DNA from: Candidatus Acidiflorens stordalenmirensis
GTDB taxonomy: Bacteria; Acidobacteriota; Terriglobia; Terriglobales; Acidobacteriaceae
NCBI GenBank assembly: GCA_003139995.1
Contig: PLIC01000228.1
Location: forward strand, 7,335-69,772
Direction: 5' to 3'
DNA length: 62,438 nucleotides
Shown here: piece after piece, positions 52,065 through 59,955 of the stretch
How the letters are laid out: each line of letters opens with the position of its first letter
Position numbering within the stretch: position 1 is the first letter of the stretch
The notes under the pieces: model-generated
Databases searched by the model: none
What the model was told of the DNA's origin: nothing
The model's input: only the letters and a program-made list of their open reading frames with translations
Program-made: the position numbers and the translations under genes

Positions 52065-53246
52065 TTACTTCCCCTTCAGCATTCGCACCACCCGGTCGAA
52101 ATCCTCCAGCGTCCCATACTCAATCGTGATCTTCCCTTTCCCCTTCCGGTCCCGGATCCGCACTCTCATCCCCAGCACCGCCTCCAGCGACCGCTGTGCC
52201 GCCTTCACGTTTGGATCCACCCACCGCGCTCCCCCACTAAGCTTCGGCAAGTTCTCCCGGTCCACCGGATGGTTGACTCTCTGCACTAGATCTTCCAGCG
52301 CAGCCACCGACAGCTTTTGCCGGATCGCCATCTGGGCCACTTTCGAGATATGGCTCTCGTCCTCCAACGACAGCAACAACCGCGCATGGCTGTACGTCAG
52401 TTGTCCTTTCTCCAACGCTTCGTACACGTCGTACGGCAGTTGCAGTAAGCGCATGTAATTCGATACCTGCTCGCGCGACACGCCCACCCGCTTCCCAATT
52501 TCTTCCTGCGTCATCTTGAAGTTCCTGCTCATGCGCGCGAATGCCGCCGCCTGCTCCATGCAGTTCAGGTCCTCCCGCTGCAGGTTCTCCACTAGCGTCA
52601 TCTCCGCCGCCTGCTGCTCCGAAACCCGCTTCACGATTACCGGGATCGTCGTGTTCCCCGCCATCTGCGACGCGCGCAACCGCCGCTCGCCCAATATCAG
52701 GATGAACCGCCCCTCGCTCCCCGGACGCACCACTATCGGCTGCAACACTCCCTGCACCTGGATCGAATCAGTTAGTTCCTCGAGTGCCTCCTGGTCGAAG
52801 TCCTTCCGCGTTTGGTGCGGATTGTGGTCGATCTGATCGATTGCCAGCCGAAATACCTGTTCCCCATCCGCAGTCCGCCCCGAGGCCACCGCCTGCAACT
52901 CGTTCACAGTCTCCGCCACCGCTACTGGTGGAGCAACGGGCGTCCCCGCCCGTCCACCGTCAACACCAGAAGAAGAGAGAAGAGAAGAAGAAACCGACGA
53001 GTCGGGCCCCTGAGAACTCAGAACTGGGAATTGAGAACTCGCAGCTGCGGGTGACGAAGAGTCGGGTGCCCCATCCTTCCGCGCACTTTGCGGAAGGGTG
53101 GGAGACGCCGCCCCCACCCGTGGCCCCGGCAGCAGAGACTCCAGCCCCCTCCCCAAAGCCCGCCGCTTCTCCGCCAGCTTCTCGTGAACCTTCTCCGTCC
53201 CAGTCTTCCCCGCCGCCTTATCAACCGCCACATTCGCTGTAGTCAT
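52065..53246 (-). CDS. parB: Chromosome-partitioning protein ParB with a repeat-derived linker
   Basis: ParB is the CTP-dependent clamp that loads at parS and spreads for chromosome segregation. The 393-residue protein has an N-terminal ParA-interacting start (KRRALGRGLESLLPG), then a long linker, then the CTPase domain with QTRKDFD, LQPIVVRP, GERRLRAS and ENLQREDLN (C-motifs 1-3), then the HTH (TQEEIGKRVGVSREQVSNYM) and the dimerisation tail. The linker, residues 44-113, is translated from at least three interspersed repeats (SPTLPQSARKDGAPDS, SSQFPVLSSQGPDS, GGRAGTPVAPP). ATG 53246 is chosen for its agaggaaag Shine-Dalgarno. It lies left of parA, with two parS sites beyond parA. Confidence 0.96.
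   Translation of the reverse strand: MTTANVAVDKAAGKTGTEKVHEKLAEKRRALGRGLESLLPGPRVGAASPTLPQSARKDGAPDSSSPAAASSQFPVLSSQGPDSSVSSSLLSSSGVDGGRAGTPVAPPVAVAETVNELQAVASGRTADGEQVFRLAIDQIDHNPHQTRKDFDQEALEELTDSIQVQGVLQPIVVRPGSEGRFILILGERRLRASQMAGNTTIPVIVKRVSEQQAAEMTLVENLQREDLNCMEQAAAFARMSRNFKMTQEEIGKRVGVSREQVSNYMRLLQLPYDVYEALEKGQLTYSHARLLLSLEDESHISKVAQMAIRQKLSVAALEDLVQRVNHPVDRENLPKLSGGARWVDPNVKAAQRSLEAVLGMRVRIRDRKGKGKITIEYGTLEDFDRVVRMLKGK
52926..53107. repeat. Mosaic of repeats inside parB
   Basis: 52926-52959 is a family A core (gtggagcaacgggcgtcccc and gcccgtccacc). 52999-53044 is a word-like repeat (gagaactcagaactgggaat, tgagaactcg). 53050-53107 includes ccttccgcgcactttgcgga followed by agggtgggag. 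All are translated as the ParB linker. Confidence 0.8.
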
Positions 53247-53281
53247 CAAGTCTTTCCTCTCTTCGAGACTCTCCAAAAACT

Positions 53282-53346
53282 GTCATCCTGAGCGCAGCCA
53301 AGACTCGCGCGAAGCGCGTGTCTTGGCGGAGTCGAAGGACCCCTGG
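53282..53346. repeat. Family B repeat between parA and parB
   Basis: tgtcatcctgagcgcagcca, then actcgcgcgaagcgcgtgtc and ttggcggagtcgaaggaccc. The inner cgcgcgaagcgcg is self-complementary. Confidence 0.85.
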
Positions 53347-53457
53347 ACCACCCTCACGGCTCCAGCCGCCGCAGGGAGTTTCCACCACGCGCCCGACAAA
53401 GCGATAGTGCTCAACGCGCCATTACATCGATAAACATAAATATTTACGTCCATCAAT

Positions 53458-54252
53458 CTAAGCCGCTTCCCCTGGCCCGCTCGCCACTCCCGCCTGCCGG
53501 TCCAGGATTTCCTTCGCCAGCCGTATGTAGCTCTCCGCCCCCCGCGAACGCACGTCATACAACAGCGCCGGCAGCCCGTGGCTCGGAGCCTCCGCCAGCC
53601 GTATGTTCCGCGGGATCGTCGTCGCGCACAGCTTTTCTCCGAAATATTTCTTCAGCTCCTCCGCCACCTGCTGCGCCAGGTTCGTTCGCTCATCGAACAT
53701 CGTGATCACCACACCCTCAAGCGCTAACGCTGGATTCAACTCGATGCGTATCCGCTCGATGGTGTCGAGCAGTTCCGACACACCCTCAAGCGCAAAGTAC
53801 TCCGCCTGCATCGGGATCAACACTCCATCCGCGGCGACCAGCGCGTTCAACGTAAGTAGATCGAGCGCCGGCGGACAGTCCAGCACGATGAACTGAAAGC
53901 GCTCGCGCAAATTTGCGATCGCATCGCGCAAACGATACTCGCGCCGCTCCGCCGCGACCAGCTCGATGTTGGCGCCGATCAAATTCTTGTGCGATGGGAT
54001 CACCCATAGCTGTTCGAGCGCGGTGAGCTGCAGCGCCTCCTCAGCGGAGGCCGCGCCCATGATCACGTCGTAGATGTTGATGCGCTCCGGATCTTTCACC
54101 AAACCCAGACCGCTGGTGGAGTTCGACTGCGGATCGCAGTCCACCAACAGCGTGTTGACTTCGGCAGCGGCGAGTGAGGCGGCAAGGTTGATGGCAGTCG
54201 TGGTTTTGCCGACGCCACCCTTCTGGTTGGCAACTGCGATGACACGTCCCAT
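53458..54252 (-). CDS. parA: Chromosome-partitioning ATPase ParA/Soj
   Basis: This 264-residue deviant Walker ATPase forms DNA-bound gradients that move ParB-parS complexes. Motifs are the Walker A KGGVGKTTTAINLAASLA with the signature lysine (residues 11-28), the switch DCDPQSNSTSGLG, and the Walker B region FIVLDCPPALDLLTLNAL. The C-terminal SYIRLAKEILDR helix is typical of chromosomal Soj. It is upstream of parB, separated by 211 bases that hold a family B repeat, so the pair may not be tightly coupled. parS sites lie just upstream of its start. Confidence 0.97.
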   Translation of the reverse strand: MGRVIAVANQKGGVGKTTTAINLAASLAAAEVNTLLVDCDPQSNSTSGLGLVKDPERINIYDVIMGAASAEEALQLTALEQLWVIPSHKNLIGANIELVAAERREYRLRDAIANLRERFQFIVLDCPPALDLLTLNALVAADGVLIPMQAEYFALEGVSELLDTIERIRIELNPALALEGVVITMFDERTNLAQQVAEELKKYFGEKLCATTIPRNIRLAEAPSHGLPALLYDVRSRGAESYIRLAKEILDRQAGVASGPGEAA

Positions 54253-54336
54253 GATTTTATTTTTTGTGTTTGCGCGTCAGGATATGCGAACACGTCCGCG
54301 AAATCAATGCCAGATTTTTGTGCAACTTGCGTCGAG

Positions 54337-54352
54337 TGTTTCACGTGAAACA
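54337..54352. promoter_or_regulatory. parS site 1
   Basis: TGTTTCACGTGAAACA, an exact match to the bacterial parS consensus and a perfect palindrome, flanked by g and c that extend it to 18 bp. Confidence 0.97.
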
Positions 54353-54404
54353 CATCGCGACTTTGTGAGTCGGGAAGAATCGTTCGAGTTGCAAAATGGA
54401 GAAG

Positions 54405-54420
54405 TGTTTCACGTGAAACA
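54405..54420. promoter_or_regulatory. parS site 2
   Basis: TGTTTCACGTGAAACA, again perfect, 68 bp (centre to centre) from site 1. Both lie between parA and rsmG. The rest of this 291-base gap is AT-rich and shows no convincing DnaA box cluster. Confidence 0.97.
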
Positions 54421-54543
54421 CTCTTGCTGGATTTGTCTCATAATGAGATTACTCGGCATAGTTACCACCTAATACGTCATATCTGGTTACAATGTGGCAT
54501 AATGTTCCACTATGTTGCCTATATATTAGTAATATTTCCCACT

Positions 54544-55290
54544 TTAGCCGAGTACACCAATTGACAACACTCTTGTATGTGACTGCGGGACGTGGATTGG
54601 TGGGTTCCATTTCATGGTGGGCAACGTGGTTAGGTGGGGGAGCTGGGCGGCGCTTATTAGCAGGGCTAGGATTCCGTTGGGGGCCAGGAAGGTCACGGCT
54701 TGTAGGAGGATGGTTTCGAAGCGCTCCACGGCTCGGAGGGTTACTACGTCGGCTTGGGGGAAGTTGGGCTGGGCGGATACAGTTTTGGCTCGGCCGGCGA
54801 TTACATTGATGTCCGTCAATGTAAGTGCGCGGGCCACTTCGCGGAGGAAAGCGGCCTTCTTGTGATTCGATTCGATGAGCGTCACGTGGATGTGTGGGGC
54901 CCAGATCTTCAGGGGAAGGGCGGGGAATCCGGCGCCGGAGCCGATGTCGAGGATGCGCGGGGGATGAAGAGGCGCGGTGAGAACTCCCTGCGGCGGCGCG
55001 GGCGAAGATGCCGAGTAGGGGTCCTTCGACTTCGCCAAGCCGTTCGCTTCGCTCTCGGCTCGGCTACGCTCAGGATGACAGGGGTTTAAAAAGAGGTGGC
55101 GGGCCAGGAAGAAGGACTCTCCGAAGTGGCGAGTTACGATTTCTTCTTCATGGCGGATGGCGGTCAGGTTGATGCGGGCGTTCCAGCGAAGTAATAGATC
55201 GATGTACGTCGATATTTGATCGAGCTGGGATGGGGGGAGCGGTTGCTCGAGGAAAGGTTCGAGGAGGGCGGCGATGCGGGCGGTGTCCAT
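54544..55290 (-). CDS. rsmG: 16S rRNA (guanine-527-N7) methyltransferase with a repeat-derived insertion
   Basis: RsmG (GidB) methylates G527 of 16S rRNA. The 248-residue protein has the family start (QLDQISTYIDLLLRWNARIN, LTAIRHEEEIVTRHFGES), the SAM-binding motif ILDIGSGAGFPALPLKI, and VTLIESNHKKAAFL, ending with the WNPPIHVPQSHTRVL region. Residues 68-108, between FFLARHLF and PRILDIGSGAGF, are an insertion. Part of it (CHPERSRAESEANGLAKSKD) is the translation of a family B repeat (55016-55084). TAGAAT on this strand is 15 bases before the ATG. It lies next to parAB, the usual origin-proximal arrangement, but mnmG and mnmE are not adjacent. Confidence 0.94.
   Translation of the reverse strand: MDTARIAALLEPFLEQPLPPSQLDQISTYIDLLLRWNARINLTAIRHEEEIVTRHFGESFFLARHLFLNPCHPERSRAESEANGLAKSKDPYSASSPAPPQGVLTAPLHPPRILDIGSGAGFPALPLKIWAPHIHVTLIESNHKKAAFLREVARALTLTDINVIAGRAKTVSAQPNFPQADVVTLRAVERFETILLQAVTFLAPNGILALLISAAQLPHLTTLPTMKWNPPIHVPQSHTRVLSIGVLG
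55016..55084. repeat. Family B repeat inside rsmG
   Basis: ggggtccttcgacttcgcca followed by gcttcgctctcggctcgg and ctacgctcaggatgacagggg is the family B unit in reverse orientation, in frame with rsmG. Confidence 0.9.
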
Positions 55291-55343
55291 GGAGAACCTG
55301 GAGAGATTCTAGCGGGAGTGATTGCGAAAGTGTGGTTTCTTGG

Positions 55344-55883
55344 TTAGGTTTTCGGGTTTTTCCGGGCGCTGACCTTACGGACGGCCGCGAGAGGTTCAAT
55401 GCTGGGGATGTCTATCTCGAAGTCGTCAACGCCCCTTTTCTTCAAAAGTTCTCTAAGGGACGGGAAATCCGGCGGCTCGGGGAAAACGGGTCCGAGATAT
55501 TTGCCTCCGAGACGTTTCCGTTTTTCTTTAGCAAAATCCACTTTATCTACCGTCATCAAAATAAGCTGACCAACCTGCACGCCTGGATGCAGTAGCAGAG
55601 GCGTGTTCGAGACATTTGCAATCTCCAGCGTAAGGCATCCCCTGTATAGCGGATGGATCCACGGCGCCGTTTCGATCACCATGAATGTCCGCGCAATTGA
55701 CGACTTGGTAAGTATCTGGCGGGCGACACCTGGCGGTGAAGTGATCAAACGGGCGTGTGACCACTGGAATGTAAAGCTGACTGTAAACGGATTCGAATTC
55801 TCAGGCCCGGCTTTTGAGACAAGGAAAAAGCCTCCCCCAGAAACGTTGCCGACCCAGCAAAGATTGTTCGACCTTCTAGGCAC
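55344..55883 (-). CDS. dCTP deaminase/dUTPase-fold protein, atypical N-terminus
   Basis: The 179-residue frame carries the trimeric dCTP deaminase-like fold in its second half: PPGVARQILTKSSIARTFMV, ETAPWIHPLYRGCLTLEIAN, VSNTPLLLHPGVQVGQLIL and KRKRLGGKYLGP. These contain the Lys-Ser-Ser and Arg phosphate contacts and the catalytic-type Glu in TLEIAN. The first about 45 residues (MPRRSNNLCWVGNVSGGGFF) do not resemble the usual N-terminal strand SIDLRLG, so the protein may be truncated or fused at the front. GC content is lower than its neighbours. A frame on the opposite strand (55603-55971) also looks protein-like in its last 80 codons. Transfer from elsewhere is possible. Confidence 0.6.
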   Translation of the reverse strand: MPRRSNNLCWVGNVSGGGFFLVSKAGPENSNPFTVSFTFQWSHARLITSPPGVARQILTKSSIARTFMVIETAPWIHPLYRGCLTLEIANVSNTPLLLHPGVQVGQLILMTVDKVDFAKEKRKRLGGKYLGPVFPEPPDFPSLRELLKKRGVDDFEIDIPSIEPLAAVRKVSARKNPKT

Positions 55884-56031
55884 GCTGACAGATCAAAATC
55901 TCGAGGCCAAGGTGGTTGGGAAGGTCGGAGCAAGTTTCTACCTGCAGATTCGAATCAAGGACGCCAGCTAATCTCCCTGTAGAAGCGTAGGCGGAGCGGC
56001 CTGAGGAGCCGTGTGCTTCAATGCTGCCGAG

Positions 56032-56112
56032 CTTTGCTCGGCTTGGACGGCCGGGGGCGGCCGTCCCTACGTGGGCATCAGGGCAGGCTCGCGAGGGGGC
56101 GGCCATCCCTAC
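56032..56112. repeat. Family A repeat, composite copy
   Basis: ctgccgagctttgctcggct, then gacggccgggggcggccgtcc, then ctacgtgggcatcagggcag and ggcggccatccctacacgag. It fills most of the gap between the dCTP-deaminase-like gene and the PilZ kinase gene. Confidence 0.8.
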
Positions 56113-56118
56113 ACGAGC

Positions 56119-58386
56119 TTAGGCTTCGCCGATCTGGGCGCTGTGCTGGAAGTGGTATTGGAGAATCTTCGCGGCTAGGGCGGGGGGCACTCCCTGTTCT
56201 TGGGCTTCGACGGAGCGGACCACTTCTCCGCGACAGATGACTTCGGTGGCGGCGAGCCCGGCGATTTCTGGCGGCAGCACGAGGCTAATCTCCAGTAGTG
56301 CATTCGGAAGGAGCAATTCCTGCGCCTGGAACAGCAATCCGGAGCGGCTGATGTTTTCGGTGGTGCCGGGGCGCCAGCTCTTTTCTCCCAGGGGACGATA
56401 GCGCAACGGAAGTTGGAGATTGAAACGGCGAGCTCGGAACGGTGGAACCTTCTTTTCAAGAACGCTTGAGCCGGTGCGGGATGACATCGCGGCCTCCAGA
56501 GGGATGGGTTCGGAATCCAGCACCTCGCGGACGCGGTCTTTCAGAGCGGGAAGGCTGAATGGTTTTTGGAGCAAGTTAATGCCGGCATCGAGGGTGCCGT
56601 CTTGACCGACGGCATTCTCGGTGTAACCCGACATGTAGAGCACGCGGACGCCGGGGAGGAGTTTGGCGATTTGCGCGGCCAATTCGCGGCCATTCATGCC
56701 GGGCATAATGACGTCGGTGAGCAGGAGGTCGATCGTGCCCTGGTGGCCGGCTACGATTTGCAGAGCAGCGGCGCTGTCTTCGGCTTCGAGGATTTTGTAG
56801 CCCTGCGTTTCCAGATACTGGCGGGCGAGACGGCGGAGATTGGTTTCATCTTCGACGAGGAGGATGGTCTCCTGCCCACGATCGGGGCGGGGAAGGCCGA
56901 GGGAGTCCTGCGCGGCGGCGATGTCTTCGCGGCCATCAACTCGGGGGAAATAGGCACGGACGGCGGTGCCGCGCTGCGGCTGGCTGTCAACGAATATAAA
57001 ACCGCCGCTCTGTTTTACAATGCCGTACACGGTAGAGAGGCCGAGGCCGGTGCCCTTGGAACCCTTGGTGGTAAAGAAAGGCTCGAAGATGCGCAACTGG
57101 GTTTCGTTGTCCATGCCGACGCCGGTGTCGCTGATGGCGAGCATGACGTAGTCGCCCGCGGTGAGCGGCGGGTGAGTGCGCGTGAAGTTTTCGTCGAGGG
57201 CGACGTTGGCGGTCTCGATGGTGAGCTTGCCACCTTGCGGCATGGCGTCGCGAGCGTTGACGGCAAGGTTCATGATGACCTGGTCGATCTGGCCGGGATC
57301 GGCGCGGACGGCGCCGAGCGTGGGGCCGGGAACCATGACGAGGTCGATATCCTCGCCGATCATGCGGGTGAGCATTTTCAGGTTCTCGGCCACCACCTCG
57401 TTCAGGTCGAGCACTTTGGGGGCAAGCATCTGTTTGCGGCTGAAGGCCAGCAATTGCCGGGTCAGGGAAGTGGCGCGCTGGGTGGCATTGGAGATTTCCT
57501 GCGCCGGGCCCCGGAGCCGGGGATCGGATCCGAGACGCTCGAGCAGAAACTCGGAGTAGCCGGAGATCACCATCAGCAGGTTGTTGAAGTCGTGCGCGAT
57601 ACCGCCGGCGAGGCGGCCGATCGCTTCCATTTTTTGCGCTTGACGGAACTGCAACTCGAGGGTGCGGGTTTCCGTAACGTCTTCGATAAAAATCTCGAAG
57701 GCGCCTCCGTCTTTGCCGTTTGGGATGGAGCGCCCGGAAATGCGCGCTACGATGGAGGCGCCATCCTTGCGCACGCACTCGGTGGTCAGGTTGTTGAATT
57801 CTTTTCGGGCGCGAAAGTAATCGGCAGTTTGGAACCATTGCTGGGCATCGGCGTAAAGGCTTCCCAGATGCCGGCCCGTGAGTTCGGCGGCGCTGTCATA
57901 ACCAAACAAAGCCACCAGGGCTGGGTTTGCGTCCTGCAAAATTCCGAGGGCGTCGCAACGGCAGATGCCGTAAGGCGCGTTCATGACCAGCGAGCGAAAG
58001 TTGCTCTCGGAGCGGCGCAGGCCCTCCTGGGCAGCGCGGAGGGCGGCGTTGAACCAGCAGATCAGCAGGGCCACGGCGAAAAACAAGGCGAGGTGAGCGA
58101 TCGCTTTGTGATACTCGGCTGGGGTCTGTTTTCCGGTGAGCGAGTAGCAGGCACTGACGGTGAGCGCAAAAGAGGTGGCGGCGAGTCCGGGCTTCCATCC
58201 TCCGTACCAAGCACTGACCATCACGGCGACGGCGAACACGACGAGGCGGCTCTCCGCGATATTGGAGAAAAACAATGTTGGGATCAACGCCAGGACAGTG
58301 CTGAGGAGAGCAACTCCGTAGCGCAGGGCAGGGGTGCGCGCCGGAGCTATTGCCAAGCTGCGGATGAGGGGGAGTTTCATTCGCAT
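56119..58386 (-). CDS. Hybrid histidine kinase with receiver and C-terminal PilZ domain
   Basis: This is a 755-residue membrane sensor. Four hydrophobic helices (about 22-112) resemble the DUF4118 module, followed by a PAS domain (125-240), HisKA with phosphoacceptor His265 in GGIAHDFNNLLMVISGYS, HATPase_c (about 365-482: MNLAVNARDAM, DTGVGM, EPFFTTK, GTGLGLSTVYGIV), a receiver with Asp558 in LLLTDVIMPGMNG, and a PilZ domain (about 650-745) with the c-di-GMP-type RxxxR (RARRFN) and ENISRSGLLF. It may couple phosphorelay to c-di-GMP sensing. PilZ behind a kinase-receiver in one chain is unusual. No separate response regulator is adjacent. Confidence 0.92.
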   Translation of the reverse strand: MRMKLPLIRSLAIAPARTPALRYGVALLSTVLALIPTLFFSNIAESRLVVFAVAVMVSAWYGGWKPGLAATSFALTVSACYSLTGKQTPAEYHKAIAHLALFFAVALLICWFNAALRAAQEGLRRSESNFRSLVMNAPYGICRCDALGILQDANPALVALFGYDSAAELTGRHLGSLYADAQQWFQTADYFRARKEFNNLTTECVRKDGASIVARISGRSIPNGKDGGAFEIFIEDVTETRTLELQFRQAQKMEAIGRLAGGIAHDFNNLLMVISGYSEFLLERLGSDPRLRGPAQEISNATQRATSLTRQLLAFSRKQMLAPKVLDLNEVVAENLKMLTRMIGEDIDLVMVPGPTLGAVRADPGQIDQVIMNLAVNARDAMPQGGKLTIETANVALDENFTRTHPPLTAGDYVMLAISDTGVGMDNETQLRIFEPFFTTKGSKGTGLGLSTVYGIVKQSGGFIFVDSQPQRGTAVRAYFPRVDGREDIAAAQDSLGLPRPDRGQETILLVEDETNLRRLARQYLETQGYKILEAEDSAAALQIVAGHQGTIDLLLTDVIMPGMNGRELAAQIAKLLPGVRVLYMSGYTENAVGQDGTLDAGINLLQKPFSLPALKDRVREVLDSEPIPLEAAMSSRTGSSVLEKKVPPFRARRFNLQLPLRYRPLGEKSWRPGTTENISRSGLLFQAQELLLPNALLEISLVLPPEIAGLAATEVICRGEVVRSVEAQEQGVPPALAAKILQYHFQHSAQIGEA

Positions 58387-58672
58387 GGACTCATGCTATG
58401 CGCGGACCGCGCGCAGAGCGAGTTACGATAGTTCACCGCAGTTTCCTGGCGGCGCAGTGGCCAGAGGTACACCTACCCACACGTAGGGGCAACGTCGAGA
58501 GAAACGGGAACGCTTTGTCCACAGCCTAATCTGAGATGCCGTTTTAAGCAAAACTCGCTGGCGCAAAATAAGGCGGTTGGGGAACATAGTCTGGCAACAG
58601 GACTTGCAACATTGACCGGGAAACGACGAAACTAACGGGGCATCGAAAGTAAATCGGGCAGGGAATATCGGA

Positions 58673-59401
58673 ATGAATATCGGGCTTTTCGGCGGCAGAT
58701 TCGATCCTATCCATCGCGGACACCTGGCACTGGCGCAGGCGGCCGCCAGCCGCTACTCTCTGCGGCAGGTGCTGTTTGTGCCGGCGAATGTTCCTCCGCA
58801 CAAACATAAGCAGCCGCTTACGGCGTTTATTCATCGGTATGCGATGGTGGCGCTCGGAACGCAGGACGAACCGGGATTCATGGCGTCGCTGCTGGAGGCG
58901 CCAGAGTGGACATCTGCCGAGCTTCGCTCGGCTGGGCAGGTGAGGGCACCTGCCCCTACGTGGGCGGGGGTAAATTATTCGATCGATACGGTTCGACGGG
59001 TGAAGCAAACTCTCAGGAAATCGGACCGGCTTTTTTTCCTCATCGGAATGGACGCTTTCAAGGACATTGCTGAATGGCACGAAGCGCGCGCGCTTCTAGC
59101 GGAATGCGATTTCATCGTGGCCAGCCGTCCCGGTTATTCGTTGCGGGACGTGGCGGAGTCGTTGCCGGAAGATTTGCGGCCTCCGGCGGCGGTGGCTCGT
59201 CCGTTTCAGAAACAGCCTGCAAAAGGCGATCTGGTTCTTCCCGGGGTCACGCTGCACTTGCTGGAAGGCATTAACCGGAGCGCCTCCGCGACCGCAATTC
59301 GGGCGGCGGCGGCCCAAGGCAAGCCGCTGACGCGATGGCTGGACCCGCGGGTGGCGGATTATGTGCGGAAGCAGGGGCTGTATCGCGGGAACCACACGTA
59401 G
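58673..59401 (+). CDS. nadD: Nicotinate-nucleotide adenylyltransferase with a repeat-derived insertion
   Basis: NadD adenylates nicotinic acid mononucleotide in NAD synthesis. The 242-residue protein has the nucleotidyltransferase start GLFGGRFDPIHRGHLAL (HxGH at 14-17 region), VLFVPANVPPHK, NYSIDTVRRVKQ, FLIGMDAFKDIAEWHEA and the ISSTxIR-equivalent region near INRSASATAIR. Residues 79-98 (WTSAELRSAGQVRAPAPTWA) are the translation of a family A repeat (58912-58965), inserted just before the substrate-binding NYSIDT loop. The stop codon also lies inside another family A repeat (59396 onward). rsfS follows 94 bases downstream. Confidence 0.95.
   Translation: MNIGLFGGRFDPIHRGHLALAQAAASRYSLRQVLFVPANVPPHKHKQPLTAFIHRYAMVALGTQDEPGFMASLLEAPEWTSAELRSAGQVRAPAPTWAGVNYSIDTVRRVKQTLRKSDRLFFLIGMDAFKDIAEWHEARALLAECDFIVASRPGYSLRDVAESLPEDLRPPAAVARPFQKQPAKGDLVLPGVTLHLLEGINRSASATAIRAAAAQGKPLTRWLDPRVADYVRKQGLYRGNHT
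58912..58965. repeat. Family A repeat inside nadD
   Basis: atctgccgagcttcgctcgg, then gcaggtgagggcacctgc and ccctacg. It is in frame with nadD and corresponds to the second half of the composite copy at 31318-31400 in reverse orientation. Confidence 0.92.
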
Positions 59402-59462
59402 GGACGGACGCCCCTCCTTTGACTCCGCTCAGAACCCGTCCAACCGAGCGAAGCTCGGCAGC
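59396..59462. repeat. Family A repeat overlapping the nadD stop
   Basis: acgtagggacggacgcccct is followed by ccgctcagaacccgtccaac and cgagcgaagctcggcag. The tag at 59399-59401 ends nadD. Confidence 0.85.
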
Positions 59463-59477
59463 GCCTGCGGGGCGGGT

Positions 59478-59483
59478 TACAAT
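59478..59483 (+). promoter_or_regulatory. Candidate -10 element of rsfS (leaderless)
   Basis: TACAAT lies twelve bases before ATG 59496, with no Shine-Dalgarno. Confidence 0.45.
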
Positions 59484-59495
59484 CAATGAGCCCGT

Positions 59496-59954
59496 ATGAA
59501 GAAAAAGGACGACCTCAAACTGCAAGTGAGTGAAGCCATCCTCGCGTGCCAAGACAAACAAGCTGACGATGTCACGATCCTCGAACTGGAAAAGGACTCG
59601 GGAGCGTTCACCGACTACTTCGTGATGTGCAGCGGGACGAATCCGCGGCAGATACAGGCGATTGCCGACGCGGTGGACGAGCGGCTGGAGGCGCTGGGGC
59701 TGCGCGTGAATCACTCCGAAGGGTACAAACAGGCGGAGTGGGTGCTGCTCGATTATGTGGACTTCGTCGTCCATATCTTCTCGGAGAAGGCGCGCCAGTT
59801 TTACGATCTGGAACGGCTGTGGAAGTCGGCCAAGCGGCTGGAACCCGCGGAACTGATGGCGAAACCGAAACCCCGGCGGCCCACGACCGCCAGAGCCACC
59901 GCTCGGAAAACCGTTTCCGCGGCGCCCAAGAAGGCGCGAAAAAAGAAGGCCTGA
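59496..59954 (+). CDS. rsfS: Ribosomal silencing factor RsfS (Iojap/YbeB)
   Basis: RsfS binds L14 and blocks joining of ribosomal subunits during starvation. The 152-residue protein has the family core DDVTILELEKDSGAFTDYFV, MCSGTNPRQIQAIADAVDER, NHSEGYKQAEWVLLDYVDFV and VHIFSEKARQFYDLERLW, about 115 residues. The C-terminal extension of about 35 residues (KPKPRRPTTARATARKTVSA, APKKARKKKA) is lysine- and alanine-rich, like histone H1 tails, and not part of the family core. It lies in the common nadD-rsfS-rlmH neighbourhood. Confidence 0.95.
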   Translation: MKKKDDLKLQVSEAILACQDKQADDVTILELEKDSGAFTDYFVMCSGTNPRQIQAIADAVDERLEALGLRVNHSEGYKQAEWVLLDYVDFVVHIFSEKARQFYDLERLWKSAKRLEPAELMAKPKPRRPTTARATARKTVSAAPKKARKKKA

Positions 59955-59955
59955 A

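Noticed and set aside
54421..54543. oriC in the AT-rich gap between parS and rsmG
   Set aside because: No cluster of TTATCCACA-like boxes. A single TTGTCCACA at 58514 is isolated.
56566..58431. Large (621-codon) plus-strand frame opposite the PilZ kinase gene
   Set aside because: It is a high-GC shadow frame. The minus strand carries complete kinase, receiver and PilZ motifs.
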